From positions 496,001-560,000 of the forward strand of contig JBBCBC010000012.1 in assembly GCA_037126765.1 (NCBI GenBank): a DNA stretch of 64,000 bases. Reading direction: 5' to 3'. The notes under the pieces were generated by a model that saw only the letters and a program-made list of their open reading frames with translations, ran no database searches and was not told the origin of the DNA. Numbering within the stretch: the first letter of the stretch is position 1; each line of letters begins with the position of its first letter. The DNA is from Stenogyne calaminthoides (lineage: Eukaryota; Streptophyta; Magnoliopsida; Lamiales; Lamiaceae). The position numbers were made by a program, and so were the translations under genes. Shown here piece by piece: positions 57,485-64,000 of this stretch.

Positions 57485-59326
57485 TGTTGGGATTATACTG
57501 GAAAGTATGCTTTTTACTTTGTATAATCGAAACTGAATTTTCAGACATATTTACTGAAATAAATTCTTTATCACTGATGCTTTAAATATTATCGAATGTT
57601 ACATATATTTACTGCATAACTGTTCAATAAGTCATATGTGTTACATTGTAGTTAATTTAGTGATACCAGATCACAGAAGATTAAATTAACAGTCCCTTGT
57701 AACTAAAAGTACGCCATTCACGACCTAGATGGGAATGAACAACCCATCGTGAAAGGTTGAAGTGTAAGACTCAGATTGGCTTGTCTTGACCAAGAGATTA
57801 CACTAGTGCATGACCGATGCCTTTGAATAGGACCTCTGAGGAGGATAAATTCTTGAATCAACAAGGAAGAATTAGACCTCGATGGTTCGTTATTTCTTAA
57901 TCTTCGTTCCTTAAATAGGATCCCGTGGGATTGGTAACTATTCCTTTGACTTATCATGGGTAGCGAATCAACGAGATTCAATATTTTTATTTTTTTTTCC
58001 CGGCAATATTATTAGTCACATGTGATTGCTAAGATTTAATCTGAAGAATGGTTATTGCAAGTACGCTTGTTCGACTTGCCCCCCTTGGGAGGTTCATAAG
58101 CTTTATCATACCAAATCTTGCAAGTGGAATTAGTTTAGGTATGGATAATAATGTTGAACCGCTTCCTTGACCAAGGACAAAAAGATATTAATTAATGGAA
58201 AGCTATTTTAGTGGCTTGAATTAATTAATGGGCTAGATAATCTTAAACACGAGAAATAATAACCGGAGCCATATTGATTTGTAATATGGGTTAAGTTGGA
58301 TAGTCTTGATATTAATTATGTAGTGGGATTAATTAATATTTATGGGCTTGAATAATATTGTGGCTCAATATTAGATATTCAAGGTTCATTAGAAGGTGCA
58401 ATCTTAATTCTCCTAAAGGCCCTCTGAGTAGCCCAACATATAGTCCAATAACTGAAAAAGGTGATTAAAATAAAATAAATATTGTTGCTTAATTTTTCTA
58501 AGAATTTCGAAAATTATAGATAAGATGGGAGAAAGATTTTCTTTGAATTTTGTTATGGAATGAAGATATGTATTCTTGGAATACGAGATTATCTCATTAA
58601 ATTCAAGAAATCTCCCACTTGGTTATCTATAGTGATATTTTCGAAAATTTGAAAATATAGTGGGCAAGAAAGATTTTCTTGATTTTTTTGAAAAGTTATT
58701 ATGGAAGATATATATTTCTTGAAATACAAGTATATCTCATAAATTCAAGAAGATCCAAATCTTGGATTCTTGACCCCATATTTTCGAAAATTCCATAATG
58801 TAGATAAGGTGGGATTTTTGTGGAATATTATAACTATGGGAAAAAGAATATAAGAGATATATTCAAGATTTCTTGGAGATCAAGAAAATATTTTCCCACA
58901 TTGTTATATCACTAAAAATTCGACCACCTTGTGATCTATAAATAGGGGATGATTCTTTCATTCCCAAGTACAATTCCATGTGCTGGAAAAATTAGTAAAA
59001 CTACAAAGGTGGTGCAACATAATTTATTTTCCTTTTGTTAAATTGTTCACAAGAGTCCTTCCACCGGATAGTCGAACGAGGGCTAAGGGAATACTTGGAA
59101 AGTTCTTTTGGTTAGTCTAAATCACAACGCCCATCCCAAGAGGTGCGTTCACGAAACTCGTAGAATTCCGCATCGCGTGGGTTTCGTGAATTATTATATG
59201 CATGATATGTTGTTGGATTATTATTTGAATTAATATAGGATTAATTCATGCTAGTAATAATTATAAGAATTAAATTTGTATTTAAATATTCACCCAGAAT
59301 AGATCTGTGCAACTTATTCCCCAACA
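57485..59326 (+). repeat. 5' LTR of copia element 2
   Basis: 1,842 bp, same family as 30365-32184 but more diverged, with many substitutions and small indels. Starts TGTTGGGATT, ends CCCCAACA, TATAAATA at 58937-58944. It is followed by a degenerate PBS (TCGGTATCGAGCC). Confidence 0.92.
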
Positions 59327-59669
59327 ATCGGTATCGAGCCCGCGGTTTGACTCAATTTTTTAAATTGTAATTTAATTCGTTGGCATTAAATTTGAAATTG
59401 ATAGTAGAATTGCTAGATCTATTTTGCGTATCCAATTGTCATGGAATTTAATGTGTTTATTTATGCATGCATATAAACTGTGGTTTTTTAATTCGATTAG
59501 CTCGGATTCGCTTTTGCCTCGTGAGAAAATTCACGAGCAGATTAGAATTTGTTTGATTTGATCAATGAATAGACTAGTTCAGATCTAGGTTTATTTATTT
59601 TTTATAAATAAATTATAACCGGGAAAAACGAGGACGGAGACGAAGAATTAAAGGATGAAATCCGAATCC

Positions 59670-60065
59670 TGTGTATGGCGGTGTCGTCAACGTGCCAAAG
59701 GATGCACGCGTGGATGCGACGCGCAGCACGACGGGCGCCGGGCGAGGCCGGCGGGCCGAGCGCGCAGAGAGGATCCGCCTTGGCGCGACGGGCGGGCGCT
59801 AAGCGACGCTGCACCGCGGCGTGAGCGTACAAAGCCGACGGAGGCCGGAGTGTGGCGCTGCGGACGTGCTTTCGGAGCCAAGAACCGCTGGCGAGGCACG
59901 GTTGCAAAGCGCGGCTTGGCACGTCGCCGCCGCCTGCCGAAAGCCAAACCGCGAGGCGCAGCGACGCTGCCCGCCCCGGCCTGCCGCTGGTCGAACTTGG
60001 CCAAGTGGGCCCGGCGGATCTTGGCATGCATCCCACGGAAGCCGCCGGCGTGGCGTTTGAGATCG
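59670..60065. other. GC-rich island in the leader of copia element 2
   Basis: It occupies the same place as the island at 32520-32960 and shares only short boundary phrases such as AACGTGCCAA and GACGACGAGTGGGAGAAATTCAA. Multiple overlapping open frames on both strands are a consequence of composition. Confidence 0.6.
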
Positions 60066-62036
60066 AGCATTTTTTGAGACGACGAGTGGGAGAAATTCAA
60101 CACAAGTGTTTCTTCAAGATCAAGCCAAGAAAAATCAAACCATGACAATTGGATAATCTATGCCCAATATGTTTATTTTTTCTGTTTTTGCTTGATTTAT
60201 TTTTGTCTTATCTTATGCTTTATTTAATTTGTTTAAATGTGTTTGCATGAGAATTGCCCAAATGAAAAATCTCACCTTCAAAATTACTAAGTATGTTTAA
60301 ATAATTAATTGACAATTTTATTAGGATAATAAAATTAAATTAATTTTTGACCTCCATGATTTATTTATTTGTGAATTCTTTTGGAGAAATTCCCCCACTT
60401 TGACGGTCAAAAGATAGCTTTCACATGAATGAATTCCAAACGGATTATTGTGGGTTATTACTAGTGGCGGCGATGACCCTCCCACGAGGCCTCGTTCAAA
60501 AGCGAAATAATAATCCTCAGATTTAATCATGGTTATTACTTAGGTATAAAATTGATATGCATATACTTCCGCCAAGTCCCTCAATTTTATATTGGTCAAG
60601 TAGAGCCAACTATTAATCTGGATATTAAAGGTTTATAATTGTTCTTGTTTGTAACTCCTTGAATGTGTTTAAATAATGACCTACCCCACGTGGCTTATTT
60701 AAACCGTTTTTGAGATGTTGGCGATGCATGTTCATATTTTTTTTGAGATTTTAAATATGATGCATGTGATCGAATCTTGTGATATACTTTTTGCTATGCA
60801 TATAGTTATTTATTTCGATTCGAGATGTACGTTACCTTTTAATCCACTTTGTTATTATACTTAAAAGTCAATACAATATGGAAACTATATTGATTGGAAA
60901 ATTATAATTGTCCTAATCGCACAAAAAAAGCACAAGTGGATTTTGACACACCAAAATCGGATGAGCCAACCGACGAGTCAAAAACATGCGGGACTCGTCG
61001 GATCACCTTATGAGATGTAAATCATTTGAAAATGGTGGAGGGCAAACCCGTAAGGGATTCGTCCTCAAAATAGATGGTCCATCTGAACAAACTTAAGATT
61101 CGAGTCTGATTATGATCCGGAGACTCGATGAATTTGGTACTTCACTCTCTTGCTTCCAAAAGTTTTTGAGCATTTTGGCCTCGCTAGCTAATTTGTTGCA
61201 AGCTTTTGGTCTCGGCAGAAATGTAGATAAGGCACCAAACTCAAGCTTTGACGGCAAGTGGTCCGTCTTCATCTTCTAGGCAAAGGGTAGGCACGAAAAG
61301 GAAGAGGGCCAAAAGTCATAAGCAATAAAACTCAACTGTTGCCAAGGGCAATGGTAAGATGAGGAATGCTTGTTGTGTCAAGGAAAATTCAAAGAGGAAG
61401 TGCTTGAGCTGCGGTGAGAGAGGATAATAGAGGTTTTGCCTGTTCCAACCCCAAAAGGGACGGAAAGAAAGGTAATTCTCACGCACTAGTTGTTGAAACT
61501 TGTTTAGCGGCGTATACTTCTCATTCGTGGGTGGTTGATACGAGATCCACTAATCATGTTGGCTTCACGGATTAAAAACTGATCCGACAACTTAGTGGGA
61601 GTGAGATCCTCATCACACTGGGCGACGTTACAAAAGTAGCAATTATTGCAATGCTACGTAAGTGGCAGATATTGCAATGCTACGATAGTAACGATTATTG
61701 CAATACTACGCAAAGTAGCGTATATTGCAATGCTACATGAGTAAGTGGTTAAAAAGCGATGGGAGAAGTGCACCTATCTTTTGAAGATAAAGTTTTTTGA
61801 GATTATCTTTATGTTCCCGGTTTTTGAAAAGAATTCACTTTTCGGTTTCTAAAATTTGATTAAAGGACACTAAGTTTATTCTAATAATAATGACATCATT
61901 TCTTGAAATGATGAGTGTATCTGTTACGGAACATTGATGGAAAATCTCTATACAATTAACTGTGCACACCACTCACGAAATGCATCCTATAACACATCAA
62001 CTATTTCCGACAAAAGAAAACGTGAACGAGACACTT

Positions 62037-63990
62037 CTTTGACATCTAAGATTGGGTCATGTAAATCCAAAAAGGATCCAAAGGTTGGTGAAAGACGATT
62101 CACTGGAGTTTCTCCAAGTTGAACCAATTCCAACCTGCGAATCATGTTTGGAGGGTAGCATGACCAAGAGGGCAATTGGAGCCAAGGGGAATAGAGCCAA
62201 AGAAGTGTTAGAGATCGTTCACACAAATGTATGTGGTCCAATGTCAACCAAAGCAAGAGGAGGTTATGAGTATTTTGTCACTTTTATTGATGATTACTCA
62301 AGGTACGGTTACATTTTCCTTATGAAGCATAAATCTGAGACTTTTGAGAAATTCAAAGAATTTAAGGCTCAAACAGAGAATCATAGGGAAAAACGTATCA
62401 AGTCTCTACGATCTGATCGTGGAGGCGAATACCTCAGCAATGAGTTTTTAAACTACTTATCTGATGAAGGGATTGCATTCCAGCTCACTGCACCCGGAAC
62501 CCCTCAACAAAACAGGGTTGCAGAGCGAAGCAACATAACTCTTTTGGAAATGGTTAGATCTATGATGAGTTATGCGGATCTGCCCAAGTCGTTCTGTGGT
62601 TATGCCTTGGAAACAACAGCTTACATTCTGAACTTGGTGCCATCCAAATCGGTTCCCAAAACTCCCAAAGAATTGTGGACCGGACGCAAGCCTAGTATGA
62701 GACACATGAGAATTTGGGGGTGTCTGGCCTACGTGTTGGACAAGGAAGCCGGTAAATTGGATCCTCGATCAAGAATTAAGGTTGTTTGTAGGATACCCCG
62801 AGAGAACAAAAGGGTGTATGTTCTATGGTCCCAAAGATCAAAAGGTGGTCATCAGCACCCACTTTAGATTTTTTGGAAGAAGACTATATTGAAAAAGGCC
62901 AAGAACACCTAGTTTGTAAGCTCATGAAGTCCATTTACGAACTCAAACAGACATCCAGAGCTTGGAACCAATGTTTTGATCATGTTATAAAGTCTTATGG
63001 GTTCGATCAAAACGAGTTCGAAAGTTGTGAGTATAAAAAGCGTGTCGGAAATGCATTGGTATTCTTAGTACTATACGTAGATGACATTCTGATCATCGGG
63101 AACAATGTAAAGGTGTTATCAGACGTAAGGGCATGGCTTTCAAAATAGTTTGATATGAAGAACTTAGGGGAAACCGCACACATCCTTGGGATCAAGATCA
63201 CTCGAGATCGCAAGAAAAGGATGATCGGGTTATCGCAAGCTTCATACATAGACACTGTCTTGAAACATTTCAGCATGCAAGATTTCAAGAAAGGCTTTGC
63301 ACCTTTCGGGCATGGAATCCATCTATCCAAGAAAATGTCCCTTAAGACGCAAAAGGAGATAGATGACATGAAAGGCATTCCTTGTGATTCGGCTGTCGGA
63401 AGCCTTATGTATGCAATGTTGTGCACGAGACTGGATATCTGCTTTGCCGTAAGGCATAGTGGCAAGATATCGAAGTAACCCCGGGAAAAGAGCATTGGGC
63501 GGCAGTTAAAAACATTCTGAAGTATCTGCAAAGAACTCGGGATAGAATGTTGTTTTATCAGCCAGATGGTCCAATCCCCATCGGTAACACGGACTCGGAT
63601 TTCCAATCAGACTTAGATTCCAGAAACTATCTGCCTCAGTTAGTGTGTTTCCATAAGTGCAGCCATCAAATGGACGAGTGTGAAGCAGAAATGCATCACT
63701 GACTCAACCATGGAAGTCGGGTAAGTAGGCTAGCTTGTGAGCGTTGAAAGAACCGATTTGGCTCTAGACCTTCTTAGTGGACTTGGATGGAGTTCCGAAT
63801 TTGTCTAGCAATATTTGCTAGGGGCAGTTGCAAATTCAAGGGAACCAAGAGTCCACAAGTCAAACAAGCACACTGAAGGAAAGACATCTTATACGAGAAA
63901 TCGTTAAGAGAGAGATATAAGGTTGGCATAGATCGGCGTCGAAAGACAACCCTAGCGAGATCCATTCACAAAAGAGTCCGCCTCGAATAC
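62037..63990 (+). pseudogene. copia element 2 integrase-RT-RNase H remnants with a ~570-bp deletion
   Basis: Integrase is open at 62052-62867 (CESCLEGSMTKRA, RSDRGGEYLSNEFLNY, PQQNRVAERSNITLLEM), and VHTNVCGPM has Asn in place of the first catalytic Asp. Right after the integrase C-terminus the sequence jumps (about 62884) to IEKGQEHLVCKLMKSIYELK. This removes the RT N-terminal half including the VKTAFLNG catalytic Asp that element 1 keeps. LYVDDILIIGN remains, followed by an in-frame TAG (63146-63148). RNase H pieces continue with multiple breaks to the window end. Confidence 0.87.
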
Positions 63991-64000
63991 ATTCGAGAGA

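Larger units (their letters stand above)
57485..64000 (+). mobile_element. copia element 2, same family, cut by the window end
   Basis: The 5' LTR, leader, GC-rich island (59670-60065), gag/protease remnants (about 61380-61570), integrase (62037-62880), reverse transcriptase and RNase H remnants follow the same order as element 1. The 3' LTR is outside the window. Greater divergence, more stops and a ~570-bp internal deletion show it is older or longer dead than element 1. Confidence 0.93.

Noticed and set aside
59602..60148. overlapping Arg/Ala-rich open frames
   Set aside because: Same GC-rich leader artefact in copia element 2.

Overview
The window is plant nuclear DNA: AT-rich, with GT-AG introns, plant-only gene families and dense nested transposons. 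A group IIa WRKY gene with an asterid-looking WRKY domain suggests a eudicot, probably an asterid. I cannot name the species from sequence alone.

Layout. (1) 1-9.3 kb holds one intact-looking host gene, a four-exon WRKY40/18/60-type transcription factor (4443-6616), with MITEs in two of its introns. Downstream are a tRNA-derived SINE and a MULE-type MITE (9-bp target duplication) that carries a hAT-type MITE (8-bp duplication) inside it. (2) 9337-41025 is best read as ONE Mutator-like element (MULE). It has ~348-bp terminal inverted repeats (TIRs) and a 10-bp target site duplication (TSD). A 13.6-kb Ty3/gypsy Tat-type element (13861-27417) sits inside an intron of its transposase gene, and a 9.1-kb Ty1/copia element (30365-39462) sits inside an exon of its plant-mobile-domain (PMD) gene. 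Without these insertions the MULE is about 9.0 kb and carries three genes: a FAR1/MuDR-type transposase, an OTU-like cysteine protease and a PMD gene. All three are now broken. (3) 41.0-47.1 kb holds a truncated copia LTR abutting a decayed CACTA (En/Spm) element. (4) 47.1-55.7 kb holds foldback elements, one with a 42-bp minisatellite and one a 1.1-kb near-perfect hairpin, plus Helitrons, Stowaway-like and other MITEs, and a small two-exon defensin-like secreted peptide gene (52011-52399). (5) 55.68-56.58 kb is a partial WRKY duplicate that lacks exons 1-2 and has lost one zinc-finger strand. (6) 57485 to the window end is a second copia element of the same family, older and cut by the window edge.

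The host genes likely to work are the WRKY factor and the defensin-like peptide. Almost everything else is transposon sequence, and its nesting order can be read from the target duplications. The gypsy element also carries a spliced antisense gene (about 800 codons in four exons) with its own TATA box, a Retand/Tat-type feature.
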